The position numbers and the translations under genes are program-made. Shown here one piece after another: positions 1 to 10,502 of a DNA stretch of 64,000 nt. How positions within the stretch are numbered: the stretch's first letter is position 1; every line of letters starts with the position of its first letter. The DNA comes from Cerrena zonata. Its lineage: Eukaryota > Basidiomycota > Agaricomycetes > Polyporales > Cerrenaceae. The stretch is from positions 1 to 64,000 of the forward strand of contig JASBNA010000065.1 of NCBI GenBank assembly GCA_038087015.1, in the 5' to 3' direction. The notes below the pieces were generated by a model. That model was not told the DNA's origin. It searched no databases and worked only from the letters and a program-made list of their open reading frames with translations.

Positions 1-61
1 TACAAACCTATATACGTTTAAATGGTGAGGTTATTTTATACAGAAATAATTTAACACTTAC

Positions 62-325
62 TTGCTGTTCAATAAAGAACTTTGATGGCACAACCGTCAG
101 CGTAATTCCTGCCTGTCTGATAGATTGCGCATAATGAAGGAGTACCAGTAAGACAACGGTCTTGCCCATCCCAGGTGCAATCACTAGAAGCAAGTCCGTT
201 CCTAGCACGAGATCTAGTCCATGTTGTAGTTGTAAGTCTCGGACATTAGACAGGGAGCATTTTACACGGATAAGACCTTCAAGATAGGCTGCCTGAGTGA
301 GAGGGCCGACAGTGACAAGAGCCAT
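62..325 (-). CDS. RecQ-like DNA helicase, first exon (gene runs off the left edge)
   Basis: The exon starts with ATG at 325 and reads 88 codons to a good donor (CAA then GTAAGTG at 61-55), so only the 5' exon is in the window. It shows the N-terminal helicase core: a Q-motif-like stretch followed by Walker A (APGMGKT), then a typical strand after motif I (GITLTVVPSKF). Family knowledge: RecQ/DEAD-type ATPases unwind DNA. Many agaricomycetes carry numerous decayed RecQ-like copies, and a second fragment of this type lies at 16198 here. The Walker A reads APGMGKT rather than the usual A/TGSGKT, but the glycines, lysine and threonine are kept. It could be a live gene or another dispersed fragment, since the rest is outside the window. 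Confidence 0.6.
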
Positions 326-367
326 CGAGGAGAGAGGGAGAGATCAATAAGTACACTAACCTGTACG

Positions 368-644
368 GCACAGCGGGGATAAATTCCTGCAGTGCCCGGA
401 TGCAAGAAAATAACACCGTGATAACAAATTAAATGTCTTCATAATGTTTGTTGATCGAACATTGAGAAAACATGTGGCAAACATGCGGGAAATAACCAAC
501 AGGAAGAAAACATGGCAAAAACATGTCTAAAGCATGTAATCTTTTTTGAATGTTATAACGCCAAACATGTTAGAAACATACTAAATGTTAATTTGATGTT
601 ATTTCCTTGCATCCGGGCGCTGCAAGAATCGATCCCCGCTGTGC
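368..644. repeat. 277 bp inverted-repeat (MITE-like) element
   Basis: Both ends carry the same ~40 bp sequence in inverted orientation, beginning GCACAGCGGGGAT; the arms differ at only a few positions. The interior is AT-rich with repeated ACATG-type words and has no ORF. Possible 5 bp flank duplication GTACG / GGACG with one mismatch, so the target site is uncertain. It lies between the helicase exon and the 3' end of the Helitron. The 13 bp tip recurs at 48728-48741. Confidence 0.6.
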
Positions 645-775
645 GGACGTGCTGAGGCTTCAAGTCGCGTTGAGCTCACGTGCTCGTGCCGACGGCAAGA
701 TGATGGCCGAAGGGATGCCGCCCCCATTCTCCCTACAGAGATTGAAGGTCCGCTGGACACCACCTAAGTCCCACG

Positions 776-2556
776 TCAGAGACATAAGCCTAGCTCGATG
801 TCATGCTTTTGGGTAAACAAGTCGTCTGAGAAGTCTCGTAATAACCGAATGGTTTTACGTCCGGAACTCCTGGATAAGGCAACATAAAGGTTAAAGAGAG
901 TCAACGCTCCTGGTGGAGGTGGCTTTTTGATGTCAACGAGGACATAGGGAATTGTCTGGCCTTGGGAACGGTAGTCGGTAAACGCATATGCTGGTGTGAT
1001 CGGAAATTGGCTACGATGAAAGGTTCGTGAAACCTATTTTGCTCGTTGCTCAGCTGTAATCTTGATGTTGTATGTAAGCTTCATTGGCTGTACTGCGATA
1101 GTTCCATCATCAAGCCCATCCAACCTGGAAACCCGTGTTCAATGAAGTTTCACCAAAATATAGAGAGGTAGGTGTTGAAGTCTAATGATTGGTATGTCTC
1201 ATCGAAGGGAGGCTCCTCAGGATTGAAGACTATCTTCACAATCTCCCCTCTCGCACCGTTCGTAATATCAAGATCAGTCTGGATGTTGTTTGTGACCATC
1301 ACCTTCATTCCCCTCGAAAGAGCAATTTCCGAGGGCAAACTTCGGCGCTGTTGAGACCTTTTCCCCACACCCTGACCTTCTCTCAAAGCCATTGCTTGCC
1401 TCTCTGCAAAATTTAGTGACTTTCCCTTGATGGTATCCTGTGCATTGCAGATAAACAGCTGCTCTCCCGAATCCGCACACCACTTTTGACTAGCACTGTC
1501 GTTCCAGTGTCTCCGAACTGCATGTCTCGGTGTTACCAATGCTGCTGAAGCCCACGGTTCGCATCCAAAGTCTGTGGGAGAGGAGTGAACATTTCCAAGA
1601 ACCGAGGATCTTAACATGGTAAGATGCTCATCTGTCACTTGCCCGTAACGAAGAGCAGTCAGAAACTCTTTCCATGTAGGATCCGTGACCCTTATCTGCT
1701 CCTTGAGAATGAAGACCGTCGTAAAATCCTCATATATTCTCCTTCCAATTTGGACCTCTTCGGGCTGATCATAAATGGGATCTAAAGGATAGAAAATGGC
1801 CTGTCGTTTCGCATACCCCACTGGTGGGAATTGATGAAGATCGCCACATAGAATTACGCTCAAGCCACCAAAAGAGTAATCGCCAACATTGGACTCTTGT
1901 AATCCAATGCTTATGTTTCTAGATACGTATGCAAGCAGTTCTTTTGAAATCATTGAATATTCATCAATAATTAAGTATCTCCGGTCCTTCCAAAAGGTCT
2001 GGAGTGCCGCCTTGGATTCATCGCTTAGCTGACTCGGCTTTCGCGCAGTGGAGAGGTGGGCTATGGTATGTATTGTTTTCCCATTGATAAGTGATGCGGC
2101 GATTCCAGTGTATGCTGATTTTACCAGCATATGTGCTACCCCTCTGCTTTTGAAGACATCGGTTATGGTTTGAATAACCTTTGACTTTCCCGTCCCACCT
2201 TCACCGTACAGAATCATCCGAAGAGGAGGCGGAGATGCCTGATGGGTAAGCATGCTATTTACAGTTTGATGTAAATGCCATGCTACAATGTCAAATGCAC
2301 GACGTTGATCGCGCTTGAGCGATGTGGGATCAACTCCTGCTAGCGCAGCTTCTGCTGTTAATTCCAGGGGTTGCAACGAGACCTCTGGTGAGTGGTCTAT
2401 GTCCATCATCATTTCATCGTCATACGTGATCGTAGGGTTATCACTCAGATGATCTGAGTTTTGAGAAGAGGGCCTCAGTTGTGAATTCACCTGTTCCTGA
2501 ACGAGTACGTCCTTTTTCATCTGATCCTTCCAGTGCTCTAGTCGTTGTAGATCCAC
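776..2556 (-). pseudogene. Helitron helicase domain (Pif1-like)
   Basis: From 2556 to 1150 an open frame of 468 codons carries Walker A (YGEGGTGKSKVI) and Walker B (YLIIDEYSMIS) in the Pif1 form, followed by motif III-like GDLHQFPPV. The frame is then lost near 1150 but resumes further down: motif V-like AFTDYRSQGQTI and motif VI-like LYVALSRSSGR lie between about 1010 and 850, ending at a TGA at 776-778. In Helitrons this 5'-3' helicase peels off the strand to be copied during rolling-circle transposition. The frameshift between motifs IV and V makes it non-functional as it stands. Confidence 0.82.
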
Positions 2557-2574
2557 CGCATCTGCAATCCAGGC

Positions 2575-3383
2575 CTACTTCGAAACCCGAGTCGTAACTG
2601 ACCATACTGACTGATCGTTAGGAAAGACCTTCGCCATCTTAGCAGCCTCTATTGCAAGGAGTGTATTTGTTGCCTCTGCTGAGGAGCCAAGAGAAACGTT
2701 TTGGAGGCAGTCACTGACATCATTCTTCTCAGTGTCCTCTGTCTCCAGCATTTCATCCTCCTGTCGAGGGTCTAATAAATAAGGTGGTATATGGTGATGT
2801 TGGTTTGTTTCCCGTGACTTCTGGGCAGCATGCCGGCAGTCATGGTAGTATTGGATATCTGAAAGTATAAATTCTATTTTACTTCTTTGTGGAGGGGTTG
2901 TCGAGTCAAGAAAATGATTGAAGGCATCCTTCCAGGACTGCGATGAATCCTTCAAGTCGGTAATAAGATTTCGCCACGGTTTCAGAAGCACTAGTGCAGA
3001 GGCGAAATATAGGGCTGATCATCCTGTTGTGGGAACCGCTTTCCAATAAAATTAGGTAGGTTTCGATGTCCTTTTGATCGAATAATACGATGCTTGGAAT
3101 TGAATTTTGGATGCTCTTTTAGATAGAATGAACGAGGATTTGGCTTGCGACCAGCAGAACTTGATGAACCAGTATACTGGTCAGATTCCAGGTTGCTTGT
3201 ATTCGTTCCCAGGCTTTCCTTCTCTGATTGTTTCAAGTACTGATCCTGAGAAGTATCGACCTCATAGGTGTCTATCAAGAAGTCTAGGACATTGTAGTCC
3301 TGCAGAAGCTGACCACGGAACTGATAGTCTACGACCTGTGACTTGACGTATAGGTGACCAGATGAGCTTCTATCTAGAGTCAT
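2575..3383 (-). pseudogene. Helitron linker between Rep and helicase
   Basis: Two overlapping minus-strand frames (3383-2991 and 2991-2575) join the Rep domain to the helicase. No separate domain is recognisable; there are charged, Ser-rich stretches such as KSRETNQHHHIP. They are kept because they lie in the right place and orientation inside the Helitron polyprotein. The frame change at about 2991 is another lesion in the element. Confidence 0.5.
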
Positions 3384-3742
3384 CAGCTCGTTGGTATCCT
3401 ATAAAAATACGATTTAGTATCATCAAATGGAAAATGGGATTTCATTGTATTTACTGTTTCCGTTTGTTCATCGGTTTCATGAAGTGGTGGTCGGTATCCA
3501 GTATCAGCCACTGCTCTATATAAATAACCCAAGCATGTAAGTCACAGAAATATCATTGCAAAATATGTATGAGTACTGACATATCAGACTCAGTTGAGAA
3601 CCTCAACAAATGATTTCGACAAAGCATGAGAAAATGATGACCAGAAGACTGGTGAGTATGAGTGAGATCAGATAACATCTCCCCATAAGATAACTGATAA
3701 CCATTGGTGCTGCTAGTTCTTGCTCTCGATTAATAGGATTAA

Positions 3743-4611
3743 TCAAGCGAAAAAGCATGAGTGATCTCGGATGCTGTCAACATAGGCAGGGTTGGCATGA
3801 TCGAGATGATAAGCAAATCCATTTGCGAGAATAGCAGATAGATTATGAGATCTGCTCTGTCCTTTGGCACCATAATTAGTGGAATAGTAGGTAACATTCC
3901 GAGTGTCGTCACCACTAGTGAGTAGTTTGATGTCGTTATTACATCCACCATATACCAAGACGCTTCGATTCCAGCCATTAACATAGCCATGAAGACGTTT
4001 CATACACCATGATCCGTCTTGATGAATGTAGTCTGTCTGAGAGATCTCAAACGGCGTACCACGCTTGCAATACAAATTACCCTGGGAGTCGTATACAAGA
4101 CACCGTCTTGGTCGGCAGGTGTGTATTTGCTCTGTTCTTGCCAATCTCAGCTCCATGACATCTATAATGACTTGATAGGAGTCCTGACATGGGTGCGGGG
4201 GACGAGAGAAAGCAAAATTGGAATCTCGGGGAAGACTCTTGATTGAGTCGGCTGATTCTAGTCCAGGAAGGTAGGCACTGATATTTTGTCGGATATAGGC
4301 AATGACCCTAGTACGAAATTCCTCATTTCTAGAATCCGATCAGGTGAGGGCGTATTTTTCAGCCATATTAGCAAATGTAAATGGAGGGTTCCTCGGCCTT
4401 GACACTCGACCATTCCAAAGTAAGCAGAGATACCTCCCAAGATACCTATACCATTTTTGACCTGATAGCTTGTTACCTTGACTTGAAAAAGAGTTTCGAG
4501 AATGGTTTGAATGATAAAATGGAAAAATTTAGAAGCTGCGTATGGGTCCTTTGCTATATTCTGTGCTCGTTTTGCTGAATCAGGTCCTAGCGCCGCATCA
4601 AAATTATTCAT
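3743..4611 (-). pseudogene. Helitron Rep (HUH endonuclease) domain
   Basis: The open frame 4611-4258 ends in the Rep HUH signature (GRGTLHLHLLIW), whose two histidines bind the catalytic metal. The next open frame, 4156-3743, carries the conserved block NVTYYSTNYGAKGQ, which includes the two-tyrosine catalytic motif used for strand cleavage. A break of about 100 bp separates the two frames. Both hallmark motifs are preserved although the reading frame is not, so the element is clearly a Rep-bearing Helitron and not a captured helicase alone. Confidence 0.8.
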
Positions 4612-4692
4612 ATTAATTTTCGAGCCAGCGAGGACCTGAGCAATTGGATTGTTGAGATCTGATTGTCATCCAACTGTAAGGGGGACCTTTCA

Positions 4693-6649
4693 TCACCGAT
4701 GTTGACCAAATCTGACTTCGCAGGGCATATCGAGATTGATCGGACCCTTGAGCTCTGGTAGCAGTAGCATGAATATGTTCTCGAAGCTTCTATACCAATG
4801 GATTGGTGATAGGCTGTCCACCACTCTCTTGTTCCTGGGCTTCCTCCGTATGAGCCTTTGTGATCTGGGCGATACTGAGAGCATCACGCTCAAAATCTCT
4901 TCTTCGAATCTGGACTCTGGATGCACCTAACACCTGTTGTTTCTGCAAAATTCCAAAGACCACAAATGGAAATGTTTCATGAGTTCAAAATCTTCGATCA
5001 TGATACTGAAGAGTCCATTGAATGTGGTCTTTGAAGTCGACAGGAATAGGTTGGGACGCTTCAAGTCCCTCAGTACCATACGGAAAGAGTACTGGAAAGG
5101 CACGTTCAGAATAGTTCAAGTCATTCGGCTCATCGTTGCCTTCTCTAGGCTCCATAGATTCATCTGACTGCATTTTCGCCGTCGTTTGTGGAAAATCTGA
5201 GACAGGTAATGACTATGTCTTATGGCATAACCACCTTCCTTTCCCTCTTTCCACAAATTTGATAGACCCCATAACATCATCTCATTTGCCGAAAGCTTCG
5301 ACAGATCAGTGTCAATCCACCCAGATACTTGAAGTGGGATGACATCTGGTCCCTCAGAAGAGTTTTCGTCTATTGGAGAACATTTTCGTAAGCTATTCTT
5401 GTATCTTATATGGATCCTGTACGTTAATTATAACACTTACTGTGCGCTTCCAGGTTATTTTCGCCATCAGGAACATATCCGGCACCTTCTTGATCGATGA
5501 TACCAACATCATCAGAATGAAGAAGTCCATCGATTTCCGGAGGTATGTCATCTTCTGGGAGGAGCGACAAGTTCTCAAAGCTGATAGTGACGTTTCCGTA
5601 GTATCGTGAATTGTTGGCTTTCAACCACCCGAGTGCTTGTGTTACCATCCCCCGACAGACCCCAAATAGCTTCCGAAGCTGATGCCTGTCCGCCCCCCCC
5701 CCATGCCAATGTACGTGATTGAAATCACAGATGCAATCATTTCAGGCTTTCGAGGCATCAGCAAACCTTCGACAATATTTTGCACTCCCTGAACATCCAA
5801 AGAATACGTGGTTACGGTGCATCACATAGCACGTTGAAGCATTGAGGTGTCGGGATTTGTGAATGATTTTGGGGAGAGTTTGAATACAAATACTCGGGGA
5901 TATAGGTGAGCGATGAGTAATTGTTCTGGTATGGTCAACTGTGATAGAATCCATGGAATAGGACCTATCCAAAGATTATTTGCAAGAGAGTACTTGGGTG
6001 GGAGTGTGGCGTTGGACCTTGTGCTGAGGTCATGATGGCACGACTTGCAAATAGTCAGCCAAGTAGACCCGTCTTCCCTACACTCTACCGCAGTGGGTTC
6101 CAGCGACATCCTACTGTATAACGTGTGCGAAGGATGTGGGCGTGTAGGAATTAGACGATGTGCATTTGGGAGTTCATCGAGAGCAATGGTGAGGACTTCT
6201 CCCAATGTTACACCATCAATCTCTCTGGCACAGACCGCACATATTTTTGTTTCAAGACTTCTGTTAGATGTCGCCTCACAAAACTGAGCATGACAGTTAT
6301 CAATCTGCTCCTTCGTTGGCAGCTGGAGAAATTTACTCTCATCCGGTGACTCCCATTCCTCTAACCTGTGTGTCGGCCTTTCCATCACTTCTTCTGGCAC
6401 AATCCCTTCTGGTGTTGAACCACACCGTCGACTTCGCTGTCGCTCTAGCTCTCGTTTGTGCTCCTTAAATGCATGATGGGTCTGTTCAAGTGTCTCTAAC
6501 CACTCCGTATTGGACCCAGCCTGTGTTGCGATATGATCGATAATGGCCGCTTTCTTCATCAACGGTCTTGGGATCGGAATCATACCCCTTACTAGGTCCC
6601 GGATTTCTACTATGGTGAGTTGTGCGAGATCGTCTTTGAGTGTATCCAT
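4693..6649 (-). pseudogene. Helitron N-terminal region (Helitron_like_N / zinc-binding)
   Basis: Start codon at 6649. The first 275 codons contain a cysteine pair (CAVCARE) and a second (CKSCHH), the zinc-binding arrangement seen at the start of basidiomycete Helitron proteins, followed by LANNLWIGPIPW and PRVFVFKLSPK, which are highly typical of the family. A stop and frame change follow at about 5822. Similarity then continues in another frame (GLLMPRKPEMIAS near 5740) and further shifted pieces run down to 4693. A run of ten C at 5691-5700 coincides with one lost frame. Confidence 0.7.
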
Positions 6650-6849
6650 TGAATTTGGATTCGGGAAGGATAAGATAAAAATGTGTCGAATTCTGGGAAA
6701 GGGACAGGATCAACTTGATCTTGGAATCGGAATCGGCATGTAGAATCCAACCCCACCAACAAGGCACGCCCATCCACGCCCGGTCCAAGATATTCTAGAC
6801 TTTTTGGCGCGACCAGGTGACCACTTGCATTATGCAATCTAATTTAGTC

Positions 6850-7180
6850 ATAGTTAAAATGTCCGCGAGGGCTCCATGACATGTTCGCTTATACAAACTG
6901 CTTCGCTTGGCCGAAAGTAGCACGTATTTTGATTCTGGCCTTGTTCCTTTCCTTATACCCGAATCTGCTATCGCCCGCGTACTATGTTCCGTCTAAATGG
7001 TAAGACCTAACCTATTGTCCAGAATATATCCGGAGACCCTCCTGTAAAAGACATGTATCTTCTGGACCGTGTCGAGAAAACCATTCTCGACTGGTTTTTT
7101 TGATATAAAGCCACAATATCCTGGCATACGAAAGGCCATACACATACGTACTGCTTGTGTTTCTTCTCTATCCTTCAGCG
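6850..7180. other. Spacer above the Helitron; upstream region of the next gene
   Basis: No ORF or repeat is evident. An AT-rich TGATATAAAG at about 7099 could serve as a TATA-like element for the plus-strand gene starting at 7181. Confidence 0.3.
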
Positions 7181-8440
7181 ATGTCTACTCTTTTATCTCC
7201 TCCCCCTGCAAACGCGACATCTACATCCGTAGTAACCTATAAATACCTAACAAGGGTGAGTCACTGTCAAGCGTATTTATCTTATTATTTGATACCTATT
7301 GTCGAATAATAAACATTACTTCTTTAGCATAGCCGTGACAAACAGATTGCTGCGAGTTCTCATGCAGCACTGCCAGCAGTAGTCATGGAATCTGGTGCTC
7401 GGAATGCTGCTCAGACCTGATCTCAGAACAGCCCCACTTCCGACACTAGAGACGAAACTGACAAGCATAAAGTACGATCATCATTTCCCATAAATTTTCA
7501 TGTAATAACTATTACATAACTATAGCTGAAATCGAAGAAGTCTGCCATTGAAAAAGCAAAAAAGACAACTCAATTATTAGAATCAGACAACATTGTAAGC
7601 TAAGTTATTCGCTTGAGGCTATAAGATTATATCTACTAACCTGATAACCAAGTTGCCCTGCCGTTCTCCGTCTCAAGCGAACATCGGATCACCTCAAACA
7701 AAGGAAAACATAGATTGTTCCTCCTCTTCTGTAAGTATCTAATTTGATTGCTTTATTATGTCGGACTTGCGCCAATCAAACTCTAGACATCGTCCCCAGA
7801 GATTCCTAAGAAGCCCTCTCCCACTCATCATCATCAACTTCTAGCTTCCGCACTCGATAAGCTTGAAGCAGAGAAGATAAGTCTCTCGGGGGGTTGTGTA
7901 TGCATGAACTATATTTGGAATCAAGATGGGCTATGTCGAAGACTGGTATCACAGTCGCTCTTGCAGGCGTATCAAGAGGAATGTGCAAATAGGGACCCAG
8001 ATGATGTGACATCACCCTCTCCTTGTCCGCCCGCACCTGCGATGCTGGCTGTTATTGCCAAGATCTCACCTCAGGATTACTGGCTACAGTCCGATGTAAA
8101 CTGGAAGGGGTTCAGGCCTTCCAAGTTTGAGGATATCAAGCTATCCTGCACTATCCAAGCACCTTCGGATGCTGACTTTCCGGAGCTGGACAGACACTTT
8201 ACCTTGGGTATGGCTAACTTACGGGTCCTTCTCAATCAATGTTACAACCCCAAAATCTCCAAGCACGAGGGAGTCGTTCTTGAAAAGAACAAGGTTGAAT
8301 CTCTTCCAGCTCGCATTCAGCTTCGGTTTAAACTTATGCAGGTGAGTTTCATCACATTCCCAAGTCGCCTCGTTCTCAAAAGGTTATTTTAGAGAATTCA
8401 GGACTTTGATGGGCTTGAAGATTATTGCGAGCGGAGCGAG
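7181..8440 (+). pseudogene. Multi-exon gene of unknown function, with an internal stop
   Basis: Exon 1 is 7181-7255 (ATG to AGG, donor GTGAGTC). Exon 2 starts at about 7328 after TTCTTTAG and reads HSRDKQIAASSHA before a TGA at 7418-7420. Further plausible exons with good splice signals follow (lysine-rich SKKSAIEKAKK near 7530; then about 7787 to 8340). The last is a 180-codon stretch with CPPAPAMLAV and FRPSKFEDIKL, followed by an intron 8341-8401 and DFDGLEDYCERS. No domain is recognised. The low-complexity basic N-terminus and the later compact region suggest a real former protein. The stop in exon 2 argues that it is dead, unless that exon is skipped. Confidence 0.4.
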
Positions 8441-9349
8441 CATACATTGGCTAGGGGTGTAGTTAGGGAACAAACAAGTACAAATTTCACGTTTCATCCT
8501 GGCATCGACTGCCACACCGTGACACACAACGCGTTCCAAGTCACGCACTGTTACCACTTCGTCTTGCATGAGATGTCACATGTCACATGTCACCGTTCAC
8601 AAGTCAGGTTCTGTACCAGTTTCACTTTCGTTGCACCCTATTTTAGTCATGAATGCCCATATTTATATTGGATTGGGATCGTAGATGCAATGTAACCGTA
8701 GATATTGAATGGATATTTTGCGCTTACAGACGGCGAAGCGAGCCAACGGTCCTGACCGAAAATATTACAAATGCGGATGGTACATTTGGTCAGTCAATTC
8801 ATTTCTAAACTAATGTAATCATAGCCTCCGCTTACATGGTTTTTAGAATCTCTTCCGCGAGACGTCAATCCAGAATACTACCCATTGACTTTGGAAAGCT
8901 CTCAAACCATGTTACGAGACCTCCAATATACTCATTGTGAAGGACACGTCAAGACGAGCCTTCCGTGGGAGCTAGAAATGCACAGAAGGGAATCGAAAGA
9001 GAGAGAGGAGGACCAGGAGGAGCGGGAACGCGAGACGAAGGCAGACGATGTTTAGACCGTAAGGGGTGCCAACACTGGCGCTGATTCGACGAGGGTACAG
9101 TAGAGCAGTGCGAGGTATTTACTACGTATCCATGCCAAGAATAGAACCAAATAGAAACAAACATAAGACGAGACGGAAGGATAGGAGAAAATATCTACAG
9201 TGCCCATATGGATGAAAAAGGAAACTATATGATGGTAAGCGAAGCGTTGCATCCGGTACGTAATAAGTCTATCTACAATGTTCCATGAGTGTATCAAAGG
9301 TGAGTGCTACATAGACCGTATTGTGCTAAAGTGACCGTGTAACGACTTA
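8441..9349. other. No confident gene
   Basis: Possible further exons of the preceding gene (8729-8792 after CGCTTACAG), but no reliable frame. 8949-9060 is purine-rich on the plus strand. Confidence 0.3.
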
Positions 9350-9351
9350 AC

Positions 9352-9672
9352 CGTTACAATCATCGCCTCCACCCACTACCTGCCTTCGATATCGACGGTC
9401 GCCAACTCCTTCCTGGAGAATATCAGTCGAAACTTATGGGGGCCACCGTGATTATGATGTTTAGTTTGGTCAAATATATCATCAGTCATAACACAGATCA
9501 GGCGAAGGAGACCTTCTGTGCTTATATCGAACAAATTCATGTCCTTGCATCCAATCCGACTCACTTGCAACACTCGTCAAATAGCAAACGTAGGTTCAAA
9601 TTTTCATTGAAAGACTCGGACAAACCATGCCCAGAAGAGTCTCCACTTGCCAAACGTCGCAAGGTGGACTAA
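9352..9672 (+). pseudogene. Terminal exon of an unknown basidiomycete protein
   Basis: The open frame extends upstream of the first ATG (9436): FDIDGRQLLPGEYQSKL leads directly into MGATVIMMFSLVKYI and closes at the TAA after a basic tail (PLAKRRKVD). That tail resembles a short nuclear localisation signal. The form (aromatic-Asp-x-Asp-Gly, P-x-E-Y, then a hydrophobic helix) matches a short protein type seen repeatedly in agaricomycete genomes, with no known function. No start exon could be found upstream, so this is a fragment or the last exon of the 7.2 kb gene. Confidence 0.4.
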
Positions 9673-10344
9673 TTTTTGACAAAGACATCTGTTTGTAGAA
9701 ATATGTATTTCATAGAATGTAGAAAGCTATTAACATCACCATTCCACCATTCCGTACCCAAAAATCTAATAAAAGTTGAGACATACAATGACTAAAGTAG
9801 TGAGTTCTTCAGGTGTAATCGCCAGTGCAAGAGAGAAAGGTTCTGTATAAGACACTAATTAAAGAGCTGTTCACGATGGATACGAAAACCTACATGTGCA
9901 AATTCATCCTATGCTACTCATGAAGAGCAGACAATGAGGACGGCGATGGGGAGTCGACAAAAGCGAGAAATTTGCTGCTCGAACGAGAGCCAAAAAACGG
10001 CATAGATTGACATTCCATTGTACACCTACAGCTCACAGCCTGAGGTATCATAATCGACGTTTCATGCCAGAGGCCATTGGGCGAGAAAGTGTCCGTTGTG
10101 ACGGGCACTTTCGAGTGAGCGTGTCGAGCTATAACATGTAAAGTGCAGTTTTGCAGCAGGACTTGTCCTGCATCCTGTTCTCTCTAGGGGTTTACGTGGT
10201 GCGACTGGACTTGACGGATGGGATGCAAGACGTGGCGAGGAGAACACGGAGAGAATGTGGGCTCTCGGACGTGATGTATTAGGGCACGCGTGACAAGTGT
10301 GACATTTCTTTATATTTTCTACTACCATTACCGCGAAAAGATAG
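9673..10344. other. Spacer, nothing recognised
   Basis: Short uncorrelated open frames only. 10300-10344 leads into the 128 bp duplicated block. Confidence 0.3.
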
Positions 10345-10472
10345 TTTAAGCCTAGGGTCCCAGAAGGCTTCAAGCTTTGGATCGCCTCTCTTACCTCAGT
10401 GTTGAATCACATTCATTTCTCTGCTCCCAAGCAAGGGATCTAGCTGGCGTAGGCGACGGCATTTTCTCTAGT
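10345..10472. repeat. 128 bp block, copy 1 (identical to 19506-19633)
   Basis: By eye every base from TTTAAGCCTAGGGTCC to TTTTCTCTAGT is the same as at 19506-19633, and the few bases before it also match with one mismatch. It ends just before the presumed start of a plus-strand gene in both places. No inverted ends are seen within it. Confidence 0.85.
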
Positions 10473-10502
10473 CTGCTCAGGTGCTTAATTCTAGGAGTCG
10501 CA

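Larger units (their letters stand above)
776..6649 (-). mobile_element. Helitron (Rep-helicase type), decayed
   Basis: On the minus strand the order is N-terminal zinc/DUF6570-type region, HUH Rep endonuclease, then Pif1-type helicase, which is the defining order of Helitron transposases. Coding similarity to the family continues across the whole interval but jumps frame at least six times and meets several stops, so no full-length protein can be made. The canonical termini (5' TC, 3' CTRR after a hairpin) could not be placed with confidence: the 5' end should lie just above 6650 and the 3' end below 776. Sub-domains are listed separately. Confidence 0.8.

Noticed and set aside
10377..10502. 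Using the ATG at 10377 as start of the 10.5 kb gene
   Set aside because: This stretch lies inside the 128 bp block that occurs identically at 19.5 kb before another sequence, so the open frame there is not gene-specific. ATG 10503 is the better start.
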